DNA of 64,000 nucleotides, from positions 13,043,501 to 13,107,500 of the forward strand of contig JAUKPH010000017.1 in the NCBI GenBank assembly GCA_030549335.1, given 5' to 3'. Source of the DNA: Pontederia crassipes (taxonomy: Eukaryota; Streptophyta; Magnoliopsida; Commelinales; Pontederiaceae). Below the pieces are notes generated by a model. That model saw only the letters and a list, made by a program, of their open reading frames with translations. It was not told the origin of the DNA and ran no database searches. Below, piece by piece: positions 12,779 through 27,300 of this stretch (position 1 is the first letter of the stretch; every line of letters begins with the position of its first letter). The position numbers were made by a program, and so were the translations under genes.

Positions 12779-13845
12779 GTGAATCAAGGGCTTAGATTCG
12801 CGCGTGTATCTCAGTCATCCGATTCACCGGCGACGGCTGAGATCATTCATGTGGTTGAGGAGGTGGCGAGTGGTGGTAGGCGAAGGCAGATGGTGGTGAG
12901 GCGGACGCGGCGAGTGTCCGCGAGGGCTTTTAGGGCGGCGAGCAATCGCGAGGTAGCGCCGGTGAGAGGTCGCGAGATCAAAGCAGCATGTGATTGAAGC
13001 ATTGGCTAAGATCAAGGTCGAAGCGCGTACGATGAAAAATGGGCCACGCAGTGGTGGCGGCAAATGGGTCTGCGCAGGCGGTAGCGAATGAGTCGCGCAG
13101 GTGGCGGCGAACGAGCTTGCGCGGGTTCTCAGGTGGTGGCATGAGCGTCGGATCGGAGCTTCTCGAGCAAGATCAGAGCTTGGCCCGGTGGCGAGGGCTC
13201 CTCGAGCGAGATCGAAGCGCTCGCGGCGGTGAGGGCTCCCCGAGCGAGATCGAAGCTTCTCTCCACTCCACCATCAGCCATTCGTCGGCGACGTGCGGTT
13301 GAGAGTCGGAAAGGGACGCGCTGGGCGAGCGGCGCGTGAGGAGAGAGGAGAGGAGGAGACGTGGAGTCAAGAGAAGCTTCAGATCTCGCTTAAGGAGCCC
13401 TCACCGTCGCAAGCACTTCGATCTTGCTCGAGGAGCCCTCGCGGGCGCTTCGATCTTGCTCGAGGAGCCCTCGCGGGCGCTTCGATCTTGCTCGAGGAGC
13501 CCTCGCCGCCAGGCCAAACTCCGATCTCACTCGAGAAGCTCCGATCCGATGCTCATGCCGCCACCTAATAACCAACGCGTGCTCGTTCGCCGCCGCCTGC
13601 GCGACTCGTTCGCCGCCACCTACGTAACCCATTTGCCGCCATTGCCTACGTGGCCCATTCACCGCCGACGCTTCGATCACATGCCGCTTCGACCTCGCGA
13701 TTCCTCATCGGCGCTGCCTCGCGACCACTCACCGCCGCCGCCGCCTCACCACCACCCGCTGTCGCCTCGACCACATGAATGATCTCAGTCTCGCCTGTGA
13801 ATCAAATGACTAAGTTACGTGTGAGAATCTGAGCCCTTGATTCAC
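12779..13845. mobile_element. GC-rich fold-back element with arms of about 450 bp
   Basis: The segment starts GTGAATCAAGGGCT and ends with its inverse complement. Pairing continues far inward, through GAGATCATTCATGTGGT and on into the GC-rich part, so most of the 1067 bp can fold into one long hairpin with mismatches. The inner part carries short repeats: about three copies of a 33-bp unit containing CTTGCTCGAGGAGCCCTCG on the right, with inverse counterparts near 13190-13260. The open frames here are by-products of this repeat. No clear target duplication was found, so the class (Mutator-like with long ends, or fold-back) is not settled. GC content is far above that of both flanks. Confidence 0.6.
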
Positions 13846-15376
13846 CAACGGATATGGCAACGCAAACAAAATTATATTATTGCTGTTAAGAGTAGAGGGA
13901 CTGCATTGGGAATCGATGCAGCCATGGTGGAGAACAAGAATGAGGCAATTGAGGCATTGAAAACAAGAATAGCAGTGATGGAAAAGGAAGGAACCAGGCG
14001 AGAGACATAAAGATTGACATGGTGAGGCAGAGCTTGAGAGCTCTGGCAGCAGAAAGAAGATGCGTACAAGGCTTAAAAGTTGGCATGAAAGAAACATGGT
14101 TGCTTTGCAAATGAGAAGCGGTGACAGGGACTGAGGACGCTGTTCAAAATTGTGCAAAATCTACGTTCTTGAACCCATGTATTACTCATATATATAATAT
14201 AGCAGCAGCAAATTCAATAGCAGATAGGATTTTATCTATCCAAGACGTTAATCACTCTACACGAATGCACAATGTTGGGATAATTCAATGTAACTTCGCC
14301 ATGTATTGCTACATCAAGGATTATATGCAAAAGGAAATATCAGAGTTAACTCCATTTACATGTGAAAGAAACCTTCAAAGGAAGCTTTGTTCTTTTTTCT
14401 GCAATAACTTGCGACGCGAGGAAGGCTGAAACAAGCCAGTCGGCCCAGAGGACTCAACACATAGAAGAATTCGGTGTAACTGCAAGGAGTCAGCAAGGAT
14501 CCGAAGCACAAATGACTTGGAACTGTTTAATGTCCTAAAATACAGAAGCATTAGAGCAGAACTCATGCAAAAAAACACTAGAGCTCAACGCATGGGTCGA
14601 TCATGTCAGCACTTCTAAATAGAACAATCAAACTTACGTATAAAAATAAAAGCATTTTTTTAACAATGCGATGTGGCATAAGCCAGTAAACATTCTGCAT
14701 TAGATAACTTTTGCATTATTTCACCAGCACACCCCAATTTGAATTTTATTGACTTTTCAGTTTATCACTCTTTGCCATATCTTGCAAGTAAATAGCCTGC
14801 TAACTTTCTCTGTGGTTTTATAATAAGGCACTCATATTAATTCCAATTGGAAAAACCGATTATCCTCTAATTTCATCTGCCATGAATGAAATTTCGTTTT
14901 CAATGTTATACAACAATTACACAATCAATAGCGACAGATTTGACAGAATTGTCAAATGTTGGCATCACAAGTGCCCAAAAAACTGAAAAATTGATTGTAA
15001 ACCTTATTAGATTCACAAGAAATTGATGACAATTATCAAGATCAGAGGACAAACTAAGACATTAAAACATGGAGAGCCAATATGATTCACATAGATAAGG
15101 AAACAATGAAATTGACCATCCTTCTGAGACTGTACATCTAGGTATGAAAAATTGCAGGCCCCGAATCATCACAAACTCAAATCAACATGCCCATGTCCTG
15201 AAAGGTGTTCATGATGGCTAATGCTACCTCTCAGTATATAAGATTCTTTCTTTCTTCCTCTCGGTTCCTAAAGTTCCAGAGGTGTTGTGCCTATTTATCA
15301 GTTCCATCTGAGATATGGACTGGGACCTCTGTACCTCATCCATTGGATCTGAACTATAATACATTGTGCTAAAAAA
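13846..15376. other. Intergenic DNA and 3' flank of the ALE2-like gene
   Basis: The plus strand at 13915-14010 reads a short charged, coiled-coil-like frame (NKNEAIEALKTRIAVMEKEG) that ends in a stop; such stretches occur near the start of plant retrotransposon gag genes, but nothing else supports this. The right part must hold the 3' untranslated region of the minus-strand receptor kinase gene. No other feature was recognised. Confidence 0.35.
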
Positions 15377-18300
15377 CTAAGGTAAATCTCTAAATATCCT
15401 GCTGTTTTTGGTATCAAAATCTCCTATGTAATCACACTCTATATCAGAAGATGACTCTTTTCTAATATGGGAATCATCACAACCTTCATCCATGTCATTA
15501 TAAAGATGCTTCAGAGCTTGTACAACCTCCCGCATGAATGGTCTTTGAGATGGCTCTGTATGAACACACAATGAAGCTATGGCTGCAACCTTCACTACAT
15601 GATCCATGTTACAATGTCCACTCAAGAATGGATCTATTAGCTGTTCAATTCCTTCCCTGTTAGACAAAAGAGGTCGTGCCCATGTTACAAGATTCTCTGG
15701 GCCCCCGGACTGAGACATGTAAACAGGCTTCCGGCCAGATAAAAGTTCCAGCAACACAACTCCATAACTGTAGACATCGCTCTCAATGAGTAAGTGCCCA
15801 GTCATTGCATATTCTGGTGCGACATACCTGAGAAAATGTCCAAAGATCCCAAGAGGTTCAGTCAGAATCAACCATGGATTTTGATTACTTACTGACTTGT
15901 CCTCAAGATTTTGGAAATATTTAAAGTTAACTGAAAAGGTGATAGTCAATGTAACTGCAAACAATGTTCAAATGTATAACTTTCTGGACAATGTATGAAC
16001 CAAAGGAATATAATTGGAGATAAGAACCCATGAAAACAAATACTTGACAACATTTCTAGCACTCCAGCAATAATCGAAAAACAATGTGTTCAATTCAATA
16101 AAAAATATGTTTACTAGCAATATGAAAGGAGCAACCTGACGTTACTGGAGTTTGCAACTTGCAATGAGAACTTTAAAGTTTGAGACTTTGAGTCATCTCC
16201 ATGATCTTGACATGGTAGACAAACTACATGAACTATGATATACAGCACCGTCTGGGTCCCCTCTCTCTCTCAGGAAAAAAAAAAAAGAAACGCACCACCT
16301 CAGTTTCAGGGGTATTGGCACTTCCACTATGGATACCTTTTGTAGTTCGCTGTCAGGCATCACTAAGTGGAACAGCCGGAGGTGGCGACAGATATTGGCC
16401 GAGTCCATAACCACTACATAGACAAATCTGATTGCAGCATAACAACACCATATTTGAGGGAGATAGACACTTAAAGAAATATTGTACACCGCACATCCTT
16501 TTCTATTAGAGTGAAATTTTGGATAGTATCTTTCGCTATTTATAGAGCTAGGATCCTCCCCTAGCTTTCACGTACTTGTATATTCCTTTCAATTAATACA
16601 AGTGGATCTCCTCAAAAAAAAAAATTAATACAAGTGGATTGCTAGATCCTTGCCCCCTCAAAAACGATAAAAAAAATTTCTGCATAGTGCTGAGGGAAGT
16701 AACGGATATTTTCATCCTTTTTTACTTCAGAAGGTACACTTTACTGCAAACACTCTCTATAATGTTTAATTATTCTCATCTTAGATAGTCATGTAATATA
16801 TTAGTCACATAACAGTTTCTCTACTTTGATATGAAATTCACAATACTAAGACTTTTTCATTGAAAAATCCAGTCAGTGCCATGAATGATGCATAACATTA
16901 TTGACAACTAAAAATTGACTGTTCCCTACGAAACATCAAAGGAAACCAATAGCTTCACTGACTATAGAAGTTATGTTTACTTTTTTGGAGGAAGGGAAGG
17001 ATGACAACAAAGTTGTTATGTTAACTTGGCAACCAAAAGGGCTGCCCCTCTCCCGAACTCATAAATGTAAGATGTCCATTACCACTGAACTAGGAAATCA
17101 CCTTAAGTAGTAAATGAATAAATAATAATTGCAAACTAAATAAAAATATAATATCTTTTTTGTTTTATAGCCGGTCCCAAGTCCGGATAAAGAAGGAGGG
17201 TTGTGTTAGGCCCCGACAGCCAGCGTAAAACCCTGTCGAATCTAACATGGATCAACGAATATATTGTGCGGAATGGCGTCGTATGATCCATGTAGCCGAC
17301 CCCACCTAGTGGGATAAGGCTTTGTTGTTGTTGTTGTTTTCTCTCAAAAAAAAATAATAAATAGAAAGATAATAGTTTTTCAGTCTATAATAGATTGCAC
17401 CCCTTGTGGGGAGGATTGAACTTCAGTTGCTAGTGACTTTGTCATACAAATTAAAATGTTTTCCTAAGCTGAAAAAAGTTTCAACTGTAGTAAATAGGAT
17501 GAGCAAGAATAATTTGATAGTAAAAACAAAGTTCTAAATATTTCATGGGCTTCACTCTGGGATCTGCTGCAGCAAAAGAACATACATCACCATCTAGAAA
17601 AGCAGTTGAAGAAGATATCACCTTTTTTATGAGAAAAAAATGAAGCACAAATTCTGCTCTATGATGAAATATGTCACAAGTGATGTTTTTAGTTGTCACA
17701 AGTGGTAACGTCACCCTTAGGGGAATCCAATCACAGAAATGAATACAAGATATAAATAATTCATTTGTGCTAATCTAACTTATTCACTAGTTTTTCTATA
17801 TCCAGGTTTGTTGATAAAATACCACCAAACTTTTCAAAGTACACGATATCAATTATGTCCGGTCTACAACAGATTGAGAAGATTCATCAGTTGTGTATAA
17901 CTATAAAAAAACTCAGAATATAAAATGTCTATGCAACATAAAGAAATAGAACATTCTGAAGCAGGCATCGCACTCTACATTATTTTTTTAAGTGCCATAA
18001 GTTTCAGAAACGTCCAAACTGCAAGCAAAATGGACAACTTGGAATAGGTTTCACATGAATTGAAATATGTTAACAGTGATTATTTATGATAAATAACCTA
18101 CAAAACTTCTTTTTGCATTGAGGTACTTCACCTGGAAACTATTGAGATGTGTCTTTCAGATGCCCGTATTTGAATCTCCCAAGATTTAGTTTATTTATAT
18201 TTCTCAATTAATCATTACTCTGAAAATACGAGAATTTTATCAGAATATCAAGATTTTTCCATGTGTTCACAGTTTACTACAAATTGATTGTCCTCGTTTC

Positions 18301-21300
18301 TCAGTCTTTGATAATTTTGCAAAATAATTATGTCAGCTAACAGGTTCAGACAACATCTTCAGTTTCAAAAACAAAGAAGTTTCTCCTAGCACAAGTCATT
18401 GTACATGTATCTATTATAATTCTACAACGAAATCTGCTTGAAATCCAGAGAATGCTAGAGGTGAGAATATACCACCAGATATAATTATCAAGAAGTGCCC
18501 ACTTATGTTGCTAGAAACCTACTATAAGGTAGAAGTGGTTCTCTTTTTCCAAGTGCCATTTCTCCTGTCATGTGTGGAACATCTCTGGCATTTTCTGGAT
18601 CTGCACTGCTTCTGAGAATGAATTCTGTCATCCTTCAGAAGGGGTGGGATGATATCCAACATTACATATGGATCAAACAAGTAAAGGGCTTATGTATTTG
18701 CTTTACCATGGACTATTTGGTTACAATGAAATGATGTGATCTTTTGTGAGGTAGATTTATGTAGAGAAAGTTTTAACTTGTGCAGTTTTCCTGACGGGGA
18801 GTGGACTGCGAGTCAGTTGAAGTTACATGTATGATGTAACTTGACATTGGAAACTTTTTGTAAATTTTTGGATTAATATGTTTTGGATGATATTCTGGTT
18901 AATCATCCTTTCCACTCTCAAAAATAAAAAAGTGGTTGTGCACCAGTGTGGTGCAATGAGGTGTTTCAGCAAACTCCTTCCTGATAGGCATCAGGCTATC
19001 AGAATTTTGGACTTATTTGGGCCTACACCTAGCAATTTGTCTAGCAGATCGAAATCAGTCGACATGGCCAGAATATGCAGTGGAGTTTGCCTAGCACGAA
19101 GCACTGTGCTTCTTTCTTTTACTCATTTGCACAGACGGACGAGACTGTTGTCATAAACTCTTATATATACAAGGGTAATTGACATTGAATCATATCAAAA
19201 TTGATGTAAGAAAAATTTTGGAATGGTAGTGAGCTTTACCCAAAGGTTCCCATAACTCGAGTAGAAATATGATGATCCCCTTGTGATGTTTCTCTAGCAA
19301 GACCAAAATCAGAGACCTTGGGAGTGAAATCTTCCTCCAGGAGTATATTGCTAGCTTTAAAATCACGATGAATGACATGAGGATTAGAATCTTCATGCAG
19401 GTATGCCAAGCCTCTAGCTGCACCAAGTGCAATCCTCATCCGAGCATCCCAATCTAGATGACTTTTATTCCGGTCAGCACCTATAAACCAAATGCATGTT
19501 AATAAATTTATAGAAATCAATTGGAATTATTCCCTAAATTACAACTCCATTCTAGTCATCCTTTTACTTTTCGAGAAAAATGAAGATAAATTACATCATC
19601 AGATAATAGGAATTTTTCATTCAAATAATTTTAATGATGAACAATTCACAAACAATAATAGATATCATCAATTATCAGATTTATAATTAAAGATTTCACA
19701 ATAATGGAAGTACCTTAATTGTTCTTAAAAGAATCTTACTTAAAAAGGAGGTATACTTTCTTCGAACGAAATAATTTAATGATATAATTGTGTGTTAGTT
19801 TTGCTTATTCTGTGTATAAACAACATACTTTGACATTGTAGCAGTTCCTCAAAAATAATTCCAGCCACATGCATGCAGTACATATGTAACTTTGCAATGA
19901 CATCATTTCTGCAGATGTATTATTTTTCTCCTGTTGATTTTCTTGTTATTGAACTTCTATGCACAAGAAATTACCTTCAGTATAACAAAGACAATGAGTA
20001 CTTTTCAGCTTTTGCTGAGAAGAAAATAATTTGTATTTTGCTAGGAACATTAGAAGGACAAAATATTATCTGAACATACCATGCAGATGAGATGCAACAC
20101 TCCCATTACGAACAAGTTCACAAACAAGACATCTTTTGCTTCCTTCAATGCATATGCCAATTAGCTTGACAAGATTATGATGATGGAGTCGACTAAGAAT
20201 TTCGATTTCTGCAAAGAACTCACGTCCACCATGCTGATTCCTCTTTGTCAACAACTTAACAGCAACTTCACTTCCATCTTCCAACAAACCATGATAAACA
20301 CAACCAAAACCACCTTTGCCTAATATTTTCTTCGGGTTGAACTGGTCAGTAGCCTTCTCAATTTCAGATAAGGAAAAAGTTTTCACAGTAGGAGGACAAA
20401 TAGCCATTCTTGAGGTGAAGGATGCAGAATGTGAGCTTGTCATACTAAAAGACAAAATGGACCGAAAGTCTGTATCATAAAGTTCATATCACAGTTAGTT
20501 TGGCTTTATTTGATGAGAAATTGGCATATGACCTAAACCGAAAAAATTACTAAACTCTTATGTTTGCAAACTTTAAAAAGACAAAGCCAAACTGTTTGAT
20601 CACATTTTCTTATAATTTCACTTTCTTGTAGGCAAGCGTTCAGAGATGAATATTATGTGAATTTTTTTTCTGAGGGAAGAAAGGATGATGACACTTAAGT
20701 AGCCATCCACATATTATTAAAACCAACCTGTGAATAATATTCAGAGGATAGCCAAAGTCAATTTCATGACACACTTTGGTCAAGAAATAGGCATGAAAAG
20801 GTAGTGTTCGGCTTTAATATTATAGGTTATCTATCAACTAATGTATATAACTTAAGATATTTTCAGGACCATTTTGGAGAAGACATTTTCTACAGGTTGA
20901 ACCCAGCAGATTAGGCATTGATAATAATACAACAACAACAACAACAACAAAGCCTTATCCCACTAGGTGGGGTCGGCTACATGGATCATACGACGTCATT
21001 CCGCTCGTTGATTCATGTTCATGCGATTCGACAGAGTTTTACGCTGGCTGTCGGGGCCTAACACAACCCTCCTCCTTTATCCGGGCTTGGACCGGCTATA
21101 AAACATAGGCGGAGTTATTAGGCATTGATATAATCTGAAACAGAAATTCAATACATAGAGAGGCTTCTGAACGACCTGCACAATTGATCTCACGTCATAT
21201 GCATATATCTCAGTGAGGTCTTTACTTGGATGTGTTTCCACCAAGTAAAATTTATTATTTTTTGTCTCTCCAACTGAGAAATATATACAAGAATAATCTT

Positions 21301-24300
21301 CTAACCATGAATGGAATAAGATAATATCTCTAATAAAATAAACTTTACAGTTGGAAGTAAAACTGAACTTTATCATACCAGTTGTTTTAGCTCTTGACGG
21401 TGTCAATGGAGGGCCAGAAGAAATGTGTGGTTCATGAAGTTTCCTCCACTTCAACACAAAAATGAATATGCCAAAGCATGACAGTATAAGGGTAAACGAT
21501 GAAAATGCAATGACAATAATGATTCCAAGTTTCTGAGCCTTGCCATTGGACACATCTGCTGCCGAAAGGAATTGTTCACTTCCTGAGCCACTAGATCCAG
21601 AACTAGATGATGGTAGTCCTGCAATAATGCTGAGTTTGTAAAACTGACATACAGGCACTTGGTTCAGATTATAAAATTACACAGGCAAATCACCTGGATA
21701 ATGAATATTTATTACTTCGTAGTCACCAAATATGGGCATTTGTACCGGAACCTTTTTCTGCCAAAATCTCTCATAGATAAGTAACGCTGTCATGTTGTCA
21801 AACTTCTCATCAGGAGGTACCAAATACAATGTAACTCTCGTCTTCCTAGGATCTCGGAGACTAGAAACAGCAGCCATGATTTTTATCTGACTTTGTTTCA
21901 GAAAAACACCAGCAGCAACCTCTATTTTGAATTCCGCAATATGAGCAAATAATCTATGTAGGGCTACCCCTATATCAATAATTACTTTTAAAGGCAAGAC
22001 ACAAACACATTTTGAACCAATTGGAGCAGCAATAAGAGATTTAGAACAAAAAACTCCATCACAATCTGTCAAATGGTAAAAGATTCACTCATCAGTCATG
22101 AGAAAATGGTTTAAGATTATGTGACAAATCTGGCGTGCATCATAGCCTTAATCCGTAACGACCATGGTTATAATGCATGAGAATATATAAAGATTAGTGC
22201 AAATTTCTCATTCACTCATCCAACTTTACCCATCTTCGTAATATGGTCTTGTTATGTAAGCAAATGGTAATCAAACTTTAAAATCTTTCAACCGTGGTCA
22301 TGTTGACATGTTGTGGTCAGTTTCCCAGTTACCTCACATGTGTGGCTGCCACTCACACAACTTTCTCTCTCAACCATATCAACACTTTAAAAAAAAGGTC
22401 TCATTTACAAAGGAGAGAAATAATATTTTGTATTAAGTGTCAATGGAACGATGAGATAAAGTGATCTGTACGGCAGCCACATATATGAGATAATGGGGAA
22501 ACTAGCCACCAGCAGGTTAACACAACCATGTCTAAGAGGTTTTAAAAGTTGAATGGTTTTCTGATTACAAAACAAAATTTAGTGACTGTTATGGGAAGAT
22601 TAGTAAAGTTGGATGACCATGTGAAGAATTTACTCATATTAAAAATGAAAAATTACAAAGTTATCTGAAAATTGGAATTCTGACACCATGTGTTCCAAAT
22701 ATCAAGAAAGCTAAATAGCACAAAAATAAACAAGAAAGCTGATGTGGAGAAATTATATATACTTTTCATCTATATTCAACATGCATTTATTTCATGTTTT
22801 ACTATATTATCATGCTTGAACACATGCTTTACCGTTAAAATACAACTTCTATTATTTCTCGATATCCATTTTCTAAATATTATATTTCTGAGATATTTTT
22901 ACTTGTGTTGATTTGCTTTTCACGCAGAAATTCCAATCGATAATTCATAAGGGTATTCTGGTGTATGCCCCCACACGCACGCATAAGTGGACAACACGAG
23001 TGTATTCCCCCAACCCAGACAATGCAAATTTGCCAGCCAACTGTCCAAAGCAGCAAACAACAAACAAAACGTGCATTTACACATTAGCATGGTAGATTCC
23101 ATTGTACAAAAGAGAGGAAGCTTCCTCTACACCTTTATGGCAGATGTGGACAACAAAAAGACTGCAGGACAGTGGACAAGTGGCAAGCTGATGGGAGACA
23201 GTCATGCAAGACGACAACAAAGATTCTTTTTGCTGGCAAATTCTGGACAGGTGACAGACCAAGTGGCAGGAGGAACCACAACAGATTTTTTTAGCTACAA
23301 AATGGCAGAGGTGGTCCAAAAAGTAGACATAAGGATTCAGTCTAGCTGAGTGCATTGTCCCAAACCAGCGAACAGCATAAGCAGAGACCTTTCATCCACA
23401 GGAAGGAAGCTTCCTATAAAGCATCTAGAGGCACTAAATGTCGAAAATGCCACTGGAAATTAGCAGTAAAGTGAGGCTATAAAAGGGGGCTGAAGGCAAC
23501 CTTGAAGGGGGGCCGAATTGGTTCGAATTTTAGGTTGAGTTTTGGATGCTTGCTGAAGGAGGCTGGAGAGGAGGCTGCACTAGCAGCCTCCCTTCTCCTT
23601 TATCTCTTGTATTTTTCTTTCTTCTTTTCCTTTTTTCTAATTTTCGTAATGTGTAACTAACCAGCCAACTAGTGGCTGGGGGATGTTGATCATGACTTTC
23701 GTACTTCATTTTTATTCTTCTTTGATGCTTTGATGAGCTTTCTTGTGTTTACAATGGTATTAGTTCGATCCCTGTTTTGCTGTTCAACTCCTTACCTTTT
23801 GGATTTGTGCATGGATTTAAGTTCATGAACTATCTTTACCCTGCACCCCCGACCATAGGGACCATCGCGACCGAACGTGAAGAATCAAAATTGGGTGAAG
23901 ATGGTTCCCCGCGTGGTTTTCGTGGTTTCCACGTAGTTGTAAGCTGGGAGAAGTTTTTTGAACCATTTGCTGCCTTGCACCCTTGACCGTAGGGACGTTA
24001 TAGACTCCATCGTTGACCGAATGTGGAGAAATCAAGCCTAAGGCAAGTAGTGGTTCGCAATTTGGGTTTTCATAGAATCAACAATGAAGCTCTTCATGGT
24101 GTGATTTAGAGGTCGTTCACTCTTTGATCCGGAACTAAAAAGGTTGTGCGCACTCCGAATTTCTGACAATAAACGACCAACTTGAGTCAGAGATTTGGAA
24201 TCACCTTAAACGATTTTAAAGGATGTTCGCATATTTCTATTCACCAGTGCTGTGTTCGATTCTTTTCGAATTTTCTGAGAAGTTCGACCCAAGGCGGGAT

Positions 24301-27300
24301 ACTCTTCAATCCTCACTTAAGTCAGTGACCCAAGTAGGGTAGGCAAAAGATGAGTTATTTTTTAAGGACTTCCAATAAATCCTAATTCATATTGTTTGAA
24401 TCAAACTCTTCTCCTTCAAAGCGTCTAAACCGTCTCGGAGACACTGATATCTTGCATTCTACCTGAGAGTGTTGTCCGTATTCCACTAAGACGAGCATGA
24501 GCCGACCGTAGTCATCTCACCTTGAGTGTATTTATCTTGAATGCTTGATACTCAGTAGACACGAGACAATAAATCAAGTTCAAAAGGGAAGCTCAATCTA
24601 TAACTTGGGACATCATACACGAGAGCGACCATTGCACCCATCTTAGGAATCCCTTTCACATGTGCAACACAGGCCTTCCAATACGAGAGTGTGATAGTGG
24701 AGTCTAATGTCTTTCCCATCAGGTTAATCATGTACACACGTGAAAGGGCCATTCAGTCATTCTTTATCCTAAATGAAGTTCAGAGGACGTAAGTTCCAAG
24801 TGAAAACATTCCCCCAGCCCTAGTGAACTCTTCTCTGTCTATTTTGGCATTAAAAACCCATAAAAAATAGTGTAATATTATTTGTTGGGATTTCTAGCTT
24901 ATAGCATTTCACTTTCTTATTTTGAACAACACCTATAGACTTATGCTTCTCCTTCAAACAATTTAATTAAGTGTGAACATTTCGACTTGATCTTACCCTC
25001 AAGCACTACAATGATATACTGTATACTTTCGGTTCTCGTAGTAATAGTGTAAAGGATTTATAAATTTAAAACTTCATTCGACATTCTTTTTAACGATATA
25101 CACATTTTATGCGAGTCAAAAGCTAAATAGAACACAAGCTAAACAACGGAAAATTTAAATCCTCAAAAGTTCGACCAAAGGCGCAAACTAAAGATCAACA
25201 ACTACTAGACAAAATGGTCCACAAGCTTGGTTGCTTTGCATTACTCAGACAGTATGTTTTTCATTGTTCCTTTATAAAGACAAGCTTGTTTGTGTTGCCT
25301 TTATAAAGAAATTTTCATAATGGTCACCAAACTTTGCTCAAATCCATTTTGGCCCTCCAAGTCTGATTTATAACCAAACAGTCTCCAATTCTGTAATTTA
25401 TTCAAGCTTGCTCCCCAATTTCCAATTTTCTATTGACATGTTTGACGTCTGGCTTTAACATGTAAGCAGCAAATGAGATAACATGAAATTAAGTTTTCCT
25501 TCTCATGGAGGAAAGGGTTTGCATTCATCCACATATCTTAAAATGAAAATGGGAATATAAAAATGTGCAAGGAGGTACTACGAGACCATAGTTGTCTGAA
25601 ACAAACGAAAACATGATTTTATCTATAACCCCACTTTCTAAGTAAAAGTATATGTGATGTTCACTTTTCTCTATATAGCATTGTTCTCAAAAGGACAAGA
25701 CAACCAGCAGAGGTCACTTTGGATGGGTGTGGTTTTTGAGCCATTTTTCTGCAAAGTCTGCTCACCACCTCTTACCAGAATGCTCAATGACAGCGGAGGT
25801 CAGAGCAGACTGCAGACACATGGTGATCTCGCCTTCCCCTCAAGGCCAAGATCTCCGCTTGGCTTTGAGGAAGGGCAGGATCCTCACATGTGAGTATTGG
25901 GCAATGGGCGCCCAACACAGACGCTTGTGGTTTATGAGAGTCCGTGGAGGACATTGCCCACCTCTTTTGTGGTTGCCCCATCACAGCGGAGGTCTGGCAA
26001 CAAGTGCAGACACCAATAAGATTTTGAGTTCACTGCAGGCGACGCATGTAACGAGGGATCATGGATGGAGATGTGTTATTGTGGACATCTGGTTTCAATT
26101 CAGCTGCACATAGGGAACATTGAATAGTACGTATTTGTTTGTTGAGAGACTGAGGTGTTGAATAGTCTTCTTTTGGGATCCCCACCTGTTGGATTTTGCA
26201 GTTGCCTCTTTTCTTTCTCCTTTTCATTCACACATGTGATTACTCGCTGCTTACTTCTAATATATGGTGGATTACTACCGAAGCTCTGGAGTCATACTCG
26301 ACTTGACAAATAACAATAAAATCTACAGATGCTTTGTAAATATAATATGCTCTGAAAGAGTGTAACTCAAAGCATAACAGTGGACCTACCAGAGGCAGAT
26401 CTATGTGGACTGCCCTGCCATTTTATCATGCCAAATTAGACATTTTGGAGTTGGAATTTTGCACCCACATTTATTGTTTTTTTTTTTTCTTCTTGAGGGA
26501 AACACGCTTATTGTTTTTGCTTCTTTTTACAGGGTACAATTGTAAATTTGGTTTTCTTATAGATCTATTACAATACATTTGAATTATATAGTAATCTGTT
26601 CACCTTCAAAAAAAAGAGTTAGTATAAAAGTTAGTTGAGCCACATAGCAAGATAACTTCCCCGCCACTCTGAAAACAAAGGGTATTGCACAAAGTTTAGT
26701 GTCCACTTTGGCCTAGCAACCAATTGCCAATAACCACCTACCAATGACTACCTATTCCTTGTTAATCACCTGTAGAAATTACCTTAAAGCAAGTAAAGGG
26801 AAAGTTGTGGAAAATCATTCTATTCTGCCGCTCAAAAAAATAATATTCTGAATCTCCCATAGGTATCATATTATTGGCGATGTATTTGTTTACGACAAAG
26901 TCATTTTTGTTCAACCGTCTCAATCTTTCAGTCTTTTATGTTGTGAAACAATATTCAGTTCAAACATTGTTTCGCCAAGAATGGTAAGCTTCCACAACGT
27001 CAGCACTTTGGTCATCCATTCATATCAAGGTAGAAATCCAAGAGGAAGAAAAGAAACTAAAACTTCTTAGCATGGAATTTCGTTGCTTATAGTCTTCAAT
27101 TTACAACAAGGGAGGGTAAGCAATTGAATGAGGAGCTTCCTTTGTCATCCAAACTACAACTGAGACCAACCCTCATCAGGTGAACATGTATTCCAAAGAT
27201 AAAACATGGATTGCACCATGCAGATATACATTTGGGAGAGGTACTCTATCCCATGGGACATGAGGCGGCGAAAGGTGATCCAACAATTACACATTTAATG

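Noticed and set aside
13039..13782. Several overlapping open frames up to 148 codons on both strands
   Set aside because: They fall inside the long GC-rich fold-back, are rich in Arg, Ser and Pro, and mirror each other across the hairpin, so they come from the repeat and not from a gene.
22987..23349. 120-codon plus-strand frame in ALE2-like intron 1
   Set aside because: No recognisable domain, no splice or promoter context, and neighbouring DNA looks like a decayed LTR.
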